In this document: piece by piece, positions 41,701-53,700 of the stretch | Numbering within the stretch: the first letter of the stretch is position 1 | Layout: each line of letters starts with the position of its first letter | Source of the DNA: Puffinus mauretanicus | Taxonomy: Eukaryota; Chordata; Aves; Procellariiformes; Procellariidae | Assembly (NCBI GenBank): GCA_023333565.1 | Contig: JAJKFH010000102.1 | Coordinates: 2,480,001-2,544,000 of the forward strand | Direction: 5' to 3' | Length of the DNA: 64,000 nt | Position numbers and translations under genes: made by a program | Notes under the pieces: generated by a model | What the model was told of the DNA's origin: nothing | Databases searched by the model: none | What the model saw: the letters and a program-made list of their open reading frames with translations, nothing else

Positions 41701-44700
41701 CTGCTCCGTAGGCTCCTAATCCTGCAGGGGATTTCTCAACAGGTGGTTCAGATTAGCTCCTCATTAAAGAGCCGCCTGAGCAGCACCCTCATTAGGGCAG
41801 TGCTGCGGAAACCGGAGCAGGGAAGGTTTGGAAGGCGAGGGGCCGGGGCGTGTGGCTGGAGGGGGCTGGGGCGCCCGGGGCACCCGCGCCTCCTGGCCTT
41901 CTGCCCCTGAAGCCTGATACCCACTGTCTGGAGAGCAAAGCAAAAGGCAGAAGTTTGGCCCTTTCGGGGTCCCAGGGGGGAACGACGGCGATGCTGTGTC
42001 CTGGAGTGCTCTCTGGCGGAGGGAAGGAGGTGGTGATGCCGCAGTCGCGGATGAGAGGGGTGGTTTTTATCCTCCAAGTGGGGAGGAAGCTGGAGAAATG
42101 TCCCTTTGCCACCTCTTCATTCAGGAAGGAAGTTTAACTTGTGTTGGGTTCTTGCTTTTATCGTTCCAATAGGCGTCTGCTTCCATCACATCTAGTAGGA
42201 GTTTACTTGTTTGTGTTTGCTTATTTTTTTAACCCTGAGTTGAGCACCCTCATCCCCAATGGGCTTAAGTGGGACACGAGGCAGTAGGTCCCTCTGAAAA
42301 TCTGGCTATTTCTGTGTCTGAAGCGTCTCGAAAATCCCGTGCCAGCATTGCTGCTGCCCTGCAATCGCTGCAGGGAGCAAGTGCAGTTGTCGCAGGCATC
42401 TGCTGCAGCCCTTGGTGCTCACTACACTGCGCTTGTGGTTTCTGCTTTTCCCTTTTCTTCTCTGCCTACATCTGCTAGGATGGCATCCTCTCCTTTGCTT
42501 CAGATTGTCCCGTTGCTTCGTCGATGCCATGTTTGTGGTGGGTTGATGTGGAACATGATACAGATTCTGTGTTGCGCCATTACAGTACAGGGTGCTGAAT
42601 GCACCCCGCAGGCTCGGAGAGGGCCTGGTGTGAGCACTGTGGCTCGGATGTTGTATTGACGTTTCCGTAGGACATGAATGGTGGAAGCTGTATGAATCCA
42701 GGGAAAGGGAAGGTCTGACCTGTGCACCAACAGTTGAAGAAATTAGTGTGGCACATCAGGCTGGCTTAGACCTACTGGATGGAGAATCTAGAGGCTGATG
42801 GTCGCATCCTGAATAAAGTATCTCAGTGTACCAACTTTTGGTGGCTGGTTCCTGCTCACCTCTTTCTCTTCTGAATTGCTGCAGAACCTGATGTTTGTTG
42901 TTATTGCAATTTAAAGATTGATCAAGAAAGTTAGAAAATTAGGGGCAAACTAGTTGATGATGATCAGGGTAAGGCCTGAAAGGAAGATGTTTGTGGTGCA
43001 TGAGTAGAAAATTGGGTGGTAAAGTGGTTGAGAAAGGGATATGAAAAGACTCAAAAGTGGAAACGTAGAACCTGGTTCTGTAGGTTCTTGACATCTTGTA
43101 CTTGTCATAGCAGTTTCAGTCCTGGGCATCCTGGTGTTTGGATATTGATCAGTTGGAGGAAAGGTCTGAGAGAGACAACTAGAATGATTAGGGCACTGGA
43201 AGGATCGCTTTATAAGGAAACATTTAACCTAATTACAGAAACATGGGAGTTTTGTGTAAGTGTCTGAGAAAGCCCATAAAGGCTGGAATTTGGCTGAAGA
43301 AGATAATTTATGCTTGCCCAGAAGAACGTAACTAGGAATAATTGGATGGAACGAGGGGATGAGAAATTAACTTTAGTGTGAATGTGAGGAGAAACTGGCT
43401 AACCTAAAGGCGTGTGGACTCACAGAATGGCTTCCTTAGGAAGGAGGTAGAAGAGTGAAATACTAATATTTGGCAAAGACCTAAAAAGGAAAAGAAGATG
43501 GGCAGAGTTCCCTTGTGAGATCGTGCTGTGGGTTTCACCTAAAAAGATCAGCACAGAATAGGTGTTTTTGCTGTCCAGTCTGTCCCTAGATGCAGGATAT
43601 GGTCCTAATGTCGTCAAGAGTCCCATCACCCTCTCTTGGACACTTCTCTGTGGCTGTTGGTGGTTGAAGCATAATTCTCTTAATATATTGTTGCTGTTGG
43701 AGACAGGGACATAATACACAATGCTCATCCACGGAGACCTGCAGGGGGAGATTGTAGGGCTGTGCTGTGTAGGCAGAGGGGGAATGAATGTACAGTGAAA
43801 CCAGACAACTTTTCTAGGTTTATCAGAACACCCCGAGGTTCCACTTCTAGGCAATGAAACAAGGACAAAATAGTAATCATGGTGCCAGATTTTTTTCTGG
43901 GGACTAATAATGGGCCTGGAAAAGTTGATGGTCTGAGCAGCAGCCGAGGGTCCCCAGCTGATTGCTAATCCTCAGGAACTGCCTTCTGCCTAAGTAGTGG
44001 TTGCTGGTTATTCCCTGAAAATGAAGGTGGAGAAAACCGTATGCACATTGTTCTTTTCCGGTGGATATTCCCTGCTGAAAGGCACATGTATCTTGGTCTT
44101 GCAGAAGTCAAAGAGGTGGGAGTGGCTGGTGGATGACCGATTCATTTGTCTTATAATTAAATTAAACTAATAAAGGTAATTCCACACTGCCATATACATA
44201 CCTCACACTTTATTGGAGAAATAGGAGCAGGCGATCCCTGGTCTGGGAAGCCTGCAGTCTAAGTGGGCTCAAACACAGCCTTGCAGCCTGCTGGCAGTGG
44301 GGAGGTGAGGAAGTGGGGCGATAAAGAGCCAGGCGTCCTCAAATGAGAAAACTGATTGGGGTACCCAGCAGGAAAACAGTCCAAACAAAGAAGCAAGAGC
44401 TAGTTCAGGGGACATTAGCACACAGAAATATGGCGGGCCTTATTTTGAACAGGAAAGGAAAACACTCTAAACGATACCTTGGTGCAAGGCTGTACCAGTC
44501 TCTTTTCCTTTCCTAAGTACTCTGTGTTATATAGCAGAGCCAGGTTCGGCAGAGTAGACCTTTCTGCTCACGCTTCCAACTCAGGGCTCTGCTAGCTGGA
44601 AGGGGTAGAGGTGTTGTGTGGGGGCGTCAACAACCTGAGTCCTTTGCTCGGAAGGGAAATTACATGCGGCGCGTCCCTGGCAGAGTGGCAGCTTGTCTAA

Positions 44701-47700
44701 CCCATCGCTTCTCCTTCCTTTGTCCCTGTATCAGTAGGATTTCATTGCTTGACAAATAACTTTCCTTTACATGTTGCTTTTCATCCGAGAATTCATATGT
44801 ACAAATCCTTTTTTTTTTCCTTTTTTTTTTCCCCCCAGCCGTTCATTGTAGGTATGCTTTAATACTTGCTCAAAGTAAACCTGCTTCTGCTCAGACTTCA
44901 ATAAGCCAATGCATTACAGTTTTTGGTGCACCGTTTTGTCACAGGTAAACCCAAACGTGCTGAGTTCGATGGAGAAGCAGAGGCGCAGAGAGGAAGAGGA
45001 GGAGCGCCAAATCCTTATAGCAGTGCAGAAGAGGGAGCAGGAACAGCTGCTGAAGGAGGAGAGGAAGAGAGAGATGGAGGAGAAGGTCAAAGCAGTGGAA
45101 GGTAAGTGTGACCAGTGTGAAGCAGGGGTGGAAGCTTTCAAAGTCAAGATTGAGATCTTGAATTAAGATCTGCCATTTGCGTTCCTCCCCTGCCAGACCT
45201 GCTAATGAGAATATCTTTTCTTGCACTTACCTTGGATAAATTGATCTGACTGTAGCTTCTTTTCTTTTGTCTACCTCCTTCAGTGGTGTTGACTGTTCTC
45301 TAGTGTACCCTTCAACTGTGTCGTCTTTCTCAAATCATGGTTATTTTCCCCCTTGCCCCAGCTGTACTTTTTTTTCCCACTATTTGTGCTGTTCCTCAGT
45401 TTTCTTCTGTCTCCCCACTTGCCTCCTCATGGATTTCCTTGTGTGCAGGATTAGCTGGCTTTGCTCTTGCTGCATAGCATTTAGTCCTTTTGGTCCAATG
45501 CATGATGAAAGAAGAATTCCCTTTGAGGAGAAAGGGAACGGGACAACATGGGAGTAGCAAAAGTAGTATTTTTACATTGCTACTGGCCTTATCAATTTAG
45601 AACTAAAGATCTGAACATCTTCAGAAAACCATGGTGGTAATGTGTGGTGGTATCAGTATCGTGAATCCTTAAGTGGATAAAGAATCAGAAAAGGAAAAAA
45701 GATTAAGTTCATGCAAACCTTGTAAACCTTCCAAGATTAAACAGTCTGCTACCAGATGTTTGGTAGCAGACCAGATGTTATCTAAGAATAGTTTCTTTTA
45801 CCTGCTTACCTTTCTAACCTTTAGAAAATCCAATTACTTGCTTGGCCTTCATATATTCCTGGTTGCCAGTCCTAGCTAATCCGGTGCTTTAAACTGAGAA
45901 TCATCCAGCTTCCATATCTGCCACAGATATCTGTTTCACCTTGGCAAATTGCATATTCTCTGTGCTTTAATTCTCCATCTGTATAGACAAAATTAATCTT
46001 GAAGTTCCAGAAGAGCTGCAAAGATGAATGTACCTGTAAAAAGGTCTCGTTTTGGTACAAGCCATGTCCTTTTCTGGGTAAATGCAATCACTACATCATC
46101 TGATGCAAAGGCACCAGAGCCACTCAAGAAACTGGCATGGGATTGGGCAGTAAACTGTTTTAAGCCAATTTAGCATACATTCATGCTTTTCTTGGCAGAG
46201 ATGCTTTTATTTTGGTTTGTGCAGTTTCTTTCAGTTTAGTTTAAACTTGTCCGTAGTCGGTTTAGGCTAAGTCAGGAGAAGTCTCCTTTTAAGCTGGTGC
46301 AAAAGCTGTTTGGAAAGGTTATTTAAATGACTGACTTGTACCATTAAATCACTGCAGTATTTTTCATCCCTAGAAACAGCAGCTATCCAGGTAAAACTTT
46401 GGCTTCTTAACAATCTTTCCTTATTGCCAAGCACATCTTCCATTAGCGTTTACTTTCATGACAGTTCTTATGATGGACAGAAAGTGATTTGAAGATGAAG
46501 TAATTTGGTTTGCTTCGTTCAAACTTGTTAAAACTGGACATCCATCGACAGAGGTTTTAGGATAACAAAGATTTTCTTGTATTTTGCAGTCTGTTTGGAA
46601 TTTAACATTAATTTTGTAAGGTCTTTTATAGAGAGGAGATGTGAAACACAGGGTGAAATATCTGCTCTCTGATGAACTTCATCAGCACTTCACCTGCTTC
46701 TCGGTTTTGGACTGTATGCCTGTTTTTAGACCACATTCCTGTTTCCAGTCTGAGATTTCACTTCCCCCCACTCCAACGCACGCCCCAGGTAGCGAGCCTC
46801 CTGCTGGGCCCATCTGTACTTCCCTGAATTTATGAGTTAAAGCAGCTTTCTAGATTTCTACCACAACAGCAGGTTAGAGTTTCCCAGATCTCTTCCCAGA
46901 TGCTGCTCCAACATTATCTCTCGCACGTACGACTTCCTAGCTGTTTGAGGTACTTTTTAGAGCATTGGTTAGATTTTGAAAGCTGCTGGGTAGGACTCAG
47001 CCCAGACCAACAGCATGACAACGAGCTCTGCCAGTGATCTTTAACATGCTGTATTAATCACTTGCTGTGGTAGAGGGACCTGCCATTAATCCTGACTGAG
47101 GTCCAGTCTGGTACCAGGATAGCGCTCCCTGACTCCTGTCGGTTTACCAGGTCAGATCATTGGCAGGCCTTGATGGATTTCTAAAATCTACATCACCTCA
47201 CCTCTTGACTGCTGTTGCCATGAGATTTTCCTTTTGCTGCCCAAATCACCACCTCATGTTTTTCTCAGCTTTCTCGCTTAGGCATCCATTACAATGTCTT
47301 CTAAGTGATGCTAATTTTACTAAAGAATCATGAAGTACTGACCTATGCTTGGACAGACTCAGATAAACTCTGTTGACTGCAATTTGATGTTGGACTTCTC
47401 ATCATTAAATGTTATAATAGATGCTGCTAGTAGATTCTGTAGGACATCTTAGATGCAAGTCCTGTTCTCCCAACTTCAGTGCTACCCAGAGTCTTCTAAC
47501 GCGAAATTTGGACTTTCTTTTACCAGTCTTTGACATATCTGGCCATGGATGTCCCTGGAAATACCCACCTTGTAGCTATTCCTAGTTTTCTTGTGCGCTC
47601 AACACCCATCCCAAATTTGGTTTTGACTGACAAAGACAGTAAATTAATACTCTTCCACCAGAGCTGGTGCTTCTTGAGTCTTTGGCATTTTCCAAAGATG

Positions 47701-50700
47701 GAGCCTCTGCTAGAGGGTATTAGCCAAGTCTCCCCCATCTTTCTTTCACTCTGGGTGTTCCCTGATGTGGCCTGTTTTCTGGGGTCTTACTCCTATGACA
47801 TCTCTCCCTGAACATTACTTTCACAGAATTCTGCTCCTACAGAAAGTTGGTACAACTGCAGGTGTTTAGCAAGTCAAATGAATTCAGATTTCCTATAAGA
47901 AAAAGGAAATGAGGTTCATAAGAGCCCATAAACTTTCTATTATGAAGCAATCTGTTAGCCAGCTGTCTGGTTGCAAACCACAGGTTATATTACCAGCGTT
48001 GCTTCTTCCTGTCTCTCACCTCTTAAACCAAAGCTGTCCCAGTGGCCCTCCTGTGTGGCAGCTTGCTCGCTCTGGCTGCTGGCCGTGAAGGCCTACCTGA
48101 GCAATCTTCCCAAAGCTAGCCATGGTGGTGGAGGATATTAATGACCCCGGTTACTCATTGCCACCCAGCTGGTAGAACTTCACCCTTCCCTCGGCACTGC
48201 TCTTCATCCAATTCAGTGCCAAACCAGCTGCCTTGAGTTCACTGGGCTGAGGTGAAGCATCTGAAGGATGGTAACTTAACAAGCCAGCTCTTTCCATAGT
48301 GCTGATCTATGCCTAGGTCTGTGCATTGAACTTCTCTCTTTGTACCACGCCATGGTCAGGAATTTGTCTGGAAGCTGCCTAGGGGAGCATCTGTATCACA
48401 GTAATGCTTCAAAACCAGTGATTGTAAAGTCAAGGGAAAATGAAGAGGCGTGTTGATGGTGCGCTGTATTCTCACCTCCTCTGCTCCTGTGCTGGTGCTG
48501 CTTTTGCTGAAAGAACAAGAACGTTTCACTGGAGTTCTTGAAAGCTGCAGGAGCTGCCTTCATTTTCCCTGCAAGATGTTGTTGACAAGGAGCGCTGAAT
48601 GGTTTTTCACCTCTCCCCCCTCCCCACTGCAGAACGGGCCAGGAGGAGGAAGCTTCGTGAAGAGCGGGCCTGGCTGCTGGCGCAGGGGAAGGAGCTCCCC
48701 CCCGAGCTTTCCCACTTGGATCCCAGTTCCCCTACCAGGGAAGAGCGAAGGACCAAGGATCTGTGAGTATGCAGCTGGGCATGCAGCACGCGAGTGCTTT
48801 GAAGTAGTGAGTACGGGAAGGAGAGGAGTGTGATCGTTCGCAGGAATGAGGAGGGAGAAGTGAGGTTGCAGAACAGCGAGCAGTAAGCTGAGAAACATCT
48901 GGATTTGGTCCATCCTAGAGGAATGTTTGTGATGAGGCCTATTTGTCAGCATTATGGCACTGTGCGTGGGGTGGAAGGGAAGATGAAGTATGAGAGCATG
49001 TCTTATATGTCCTCAGACTGCATATTCACTGTTGTGCTTCCCATTACAGCTTTGAACTGGACGATGAGTTCACAGCCATGTACAAAGGTTAGTCCTGCCC
49101 CAGCTTCCCCCTCTGCATGACTTGCTCAAAGGGAAATACTCCCTTGGGCGTGTGTGTGTTACCATTCACCTTTGTTTTGCTACTGCCAGTTCTAGATGTG
49201 GTAAAGGCTCACAAGGACTCTTGGCCCTTCTTGGAGCCCGTTGATGAATCGTATGCTCCCAACTACTACCAGATCATTAAGGTATGGAAAGTGGTCCAGC
49301 CATCTTGACTGATGCACTTTGTTGACCGGGATGCAGTTTTTTAGAAGTGTTCTGAAGTTTTGTGGGCTGTGTTACCCTCGCAGTCAAACTGCATGGCTCC
49401 AGTAGTCCCTTCTAGCCTTACAAGTCAAGGAAACCAAAGATGAGAGGCTGCCTTTCAGGAGAGCAGCCTCTGCTCCCCATCCCCTCTCTGTGAGGAAGCT
49501 AGCTATGCAACTTTGTAAGCCCCGCTACGCTTGCTGTAACTGAAGGGAGGTTTTGTGGCATTTCAGGCCCCCATGGACATCTCTAGCATGGAGAAGAAGT
49601 TGAATGGAGGTCAGTACTGCACCAAGGAAGAATTTGTGGGCGATATGAAGACCATGTTCAGGAACTGTCTTAAGTACAATGGTGAAGGCAGTGGTAAGAG
49701 CAGTAAGATGCTAAGTTCATCTATTTGCAGTGCTCAGTCAAAGCAAGCAGTGATCTCTTCCTACTGACTAGTACTTGATTTGTACTTATTCTTTTTCAGG
49801 GTATTTTTGGGAGGCCGGACGAAAGAGTAGGAGCTCCTGAGTAATAAGGCCTGGGGTTTTAGCAAGGTTTTTAGCACAAATTGATCATGCTGAATTGGGG
49901 CATGGCATACTAAGGGGCTCCCATGTTGGGAGATGGTGAAGGCAGAACATACAGAGAGAAGAAAGTCTGTTTCTTTCTGAGCTCATTCCTTCGTGTGCTT
50001 GTGTGTGTCTGTGTGCCCTTTTTTCTCATAATACGTAAAGACTTTGAAAAGCATTGGAGTCTGGTTAGCTCCCAGTGTTTGTTGAGTACCACAGAAAAGT
50101 GAGGAATGAAGCAAGCTTGTAGTCCTTTGGATGGAAAATGTAGATTTTAGATTCCTTGGCTATTGAATGAACAACGTGAGTTTGCAAATGGGAAACTCTG
50201 GATTTAATTGCCATGCCAATTAGAATTCTACATGTTGTTTAGGTAAGAAATCCGTTCCCATATGGTGGGTCATCACTGCAGACTGTGTCTCACCAGCACC
50301 ACCTTGAAAGGGAAATAGTTAGAGCTACTCAGCTTGTCACTGTGGACCCCAAGTAAAAGCATTCCTGCACTGCCACTGGGAGAGCTCTGTTTCCCGAGGA
50401 ACTTCAGGGTTAGTTTAGTGGAAACAACTGGAAAGTCATTTGCTTCAAGCCCTTGTCATTAACACCTCTCACGTCTTTTCCTTCCTATCCACTCCAATGA
50501 AAAGTAGGAGCCCTTCTGGGGGGGGGCTCCCTTAGGAGCAGAACTGTCCTGTGGAAATGACGCAATGGGGACACTGGTGTTGGCAATAGCTTTTGTGTCA
50601 GGGTCAGCAAGTGCTTTAGAAACTCTATGTGGATAAATACATTTGCTGATTTTCCTGTCTTGTAGCATACAGCAGAGATTTGAACAAGTCCAAGAAAAGC

Positions 50701-53700
50701 CTCTGAATGTAATCAAATAGCATTGCTGGAAGTTCACATTTCTTCTCTCAGCGCTCTGCTGGCTAACTGTGCAGGTCACGCATCTCTGCGAGCAGACGTG
50801 GTGCTTCTCGTAATGTAACTTTTGGCACTATGCTGGAACACGGAGTTATTGCTGACTCTGCAGGCCGTGCTGTAATGGTACTTTGTCATGCCTATGTGCC
50901 TGTCCTCTGGTGGGGTTACTGAACAAATCTGATGCTGCGTTGCCTATCGAGTTTAAGAACGTAAACCAAAGTCGACTAATTAGAAACAAAAGTCTTCCTC
51001 AAAGAAACTTTGTGGAGGGGAGATGATTTATCTGATGGGGAAAGTCTGATGTTGCTTAATTGTTTCTCTCTATAAGGTTCTGTCCCTGATGTTGTTGGGT
51101 TTTTTTGACTGCAGAATATACCAAGATGGCTTACAACTTAGAGAGGTGTTTCCACCGAGCGATGATGAAGCACTTCCCTGGGGAAGATGGAGACACAGAT
51201 GAGGAGTTTTGGATCAGAGAAGACGGGAGACGAGAGAAGAGGAGCCGGCGGAGTGGCCGCTCCAGCACAGGCAGTGTTTGGACTCGGTCACGAGACCCAG
51301 ATGGACCAGGCAAGAGGCAACAACGCCTGGAAAATGGAGGAAAACCTCCACCATATCGAGCTACTTCCAGGGCTCCTGCTTCTTCTTCCTCTTCCTCCTC
51401 CTCCTCCTTCTCCTCGTCCTCTGCAGAGGATCCAAGTGGCAACCCAATGCAGCCTCCTCGAGAAGTGGGCCCTTCCAATGGGCGAGGTTTCCCCCGATCT
51501 CTGCAGTACGGGGGCATGCCCAGCCCTGTGCCTCATCCCGGCCAGATGGTAAGGAGCAGTTTCTGCTGTTCTTCACCCATCAGGTCTGTGGAGGGAGGGA
51601 GGTACAGGGGAATGAAGCTCTCTACTGTGAAATCCCTACTGCGTGGCAAGAACCTTTTTCCAGAGATTAAGGGTCAGAGCTATGGTTTCTACAGCTGAAA
51701 CTTTTCAGCCCTTAGATTTAAACTGGTACAGTTTCAGTCTCTGCTACACTAGCTGGGAACAGTCTCCTAATGTTTCCCATGGTCGGCACGTCCCCGTGTG
51801 GGCTTGCGCCAGCCCTGGCTCCCCCAGTTCTCTTCTCTCTTTGGAGAGTTACCCCGTTGTGCATGGAAAGCGGTCACATCTTCTCTCTTAACCTCCAGTT
51901 GATGATGCTAAACAAGCCGGTCTTTTTTTGTCTCAATTGTTTACAGATGCCTGGTAACTTTGTGCCATCTGTGTACTACTGCATTTTTTGCCTTGAGTAT
52001 TTATAAAAGCAGTAAACGAAATCAAACACAAGGCCACCCTGGACTGCAGCAGTGACCTCCCTTTAGCCCAACATTTCTTCTCTGAATGCCACCTGTTCTG
52101 CCTCCCCTCTGAGCTGTTCCTCACCCATCCTTCACTGCCTTTTCTATTTTAACCAGTGATGTCTTGTGGTGTGGTGTATCAGCTGCTCCTCTTGAGATCC
52201 AGAGGAGGATCTCGCCCTTTTAGCTAGAGATCAAACAAAATTATTAGAGTGATTCTTGTGATGCAGATAGTGGGAGGCAGTAGGAGAGCTGGAGGCAATG
52301 AGTATTTTGAAGGAAATCCAGCACATTTCCCTCATCGTCCTGCTTGCATACTCTTGTGGTCCGCTCCTCTCCTTGGAGCAAACCACTGCCCCCTCCAGTC
52401 TTGTTTGCTCCCAAGTAGTTGAGTGGCAAATGAGTGCATTGCAACCTTGAGTGCAGGGAGGTGTGGCTGGGGTGTGAGAAAGTGCCTTTGGCAGGGGAGC
52501 TGTGTCACCTCGTAGGAAAGAGACTAAGGTTTTCCTTGGTGTCTCCAAAAAGCCCATCTGCTCATCTGTGTAGTTCCTCCAACCTTGGCTTCCCCTCACC
52601 TGCAGCAGCTCTCCTGCTTTTCTGCGCTTCACGAATTGTTTTATTTCTCCCTCTCGCACCCCTCCCCGCGTCCCCCAGAGACCAGCCGTGCCAGGAACGT
52701 TTGGTCCCCTGCGCGGATCAGATCCCACGAAACTGTATGGCTCGCCGCGAGTGCCTGAGCCCCATCCCGGAGACCCGGTCCAGCAGCACCAGCACTTTGC
52801 CATGCAGGTAAGAAACGCTGCAGCCAAGGGATCCAGCACCCCGGGACCCGCAGGTCTCCTCTCCTCCTCGGTGCAACAGCTCTCACCGAGACCCACCCCG
52901 TCTCTCTCTCTCTCCCTCCTCCCCAGCCGGCCGTGGGACTGAGCGAGCACCGCGGGCACAGGCTGGCCGCCCCGGAGAAGCAGGCGTGCGCAGGACCGAC
53001 CCACGTCACCGGCCTCGGCCCCCGGCCGGGCGCCCTGCAGCTGGGGCGCGTGAGCGGCCCCCCGCCCGACGCTGTCTACCCGCCGGCCCAGTTCCAACAG
53101 GGCTTCCTCCCCCCGAGGCACAACGGGCCCCCCGTGAGGCCGCCGGAGGGATCGGAGGTCCCCCCGGGGCACATGTACCGGCCCTACAAGTACCTGAACC
53201 GCGCACACCCAGCCCTGTGGAACGGCAGCCATGGCCCCGCCGGTCAGGGCGCCGTGGGGCCAGAGGAGAAGGCGCCCATGGGGCCGGGGCCTTCGCTCCA
53301 GCCCCGCGCCCTGGGTCATATGATGGACCCCCGGGCCATGAGGCCACCGCTGCCTCCCAGCCAGTGGACCGAGCAATCAAACTTCCTACCTCACGGGGTG
53401 CCTCCCTCAGGGTATATCAGACCGCCTGGGAAAGCCGCCGGCCAGAGGATGCCGCAGCCGCCGGCCGCTCTGTTCGGGGGACCGCCTCAGGTTCAAAGAG
53501 GGTGCCAGGGTGGGGACTCCATGATGGACAGCCCGGAGATGATCGCCATGCAGCAGCTGTCCTCCCGCGTGTGCCCGCCGGGTGTGCCTTACCACCCTCG
53601 CCAGCCGCCCCCGCCGCACCTCCCCGGACCCTTTCCCCAGCTGGCTCACGCCGCCTCCGCCGCCGGCGTGCAGCCTCCGAAACCCATCGTGGGGAACGGG

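Noticed and set aside
52231..53376. 381-codon antisense open frame over exons 15-16
   Set aside because: It is the complement of well-conserved CECR2 exons in very GC-rich sequence, where stop codons are rare. The protein resembles nothing known.
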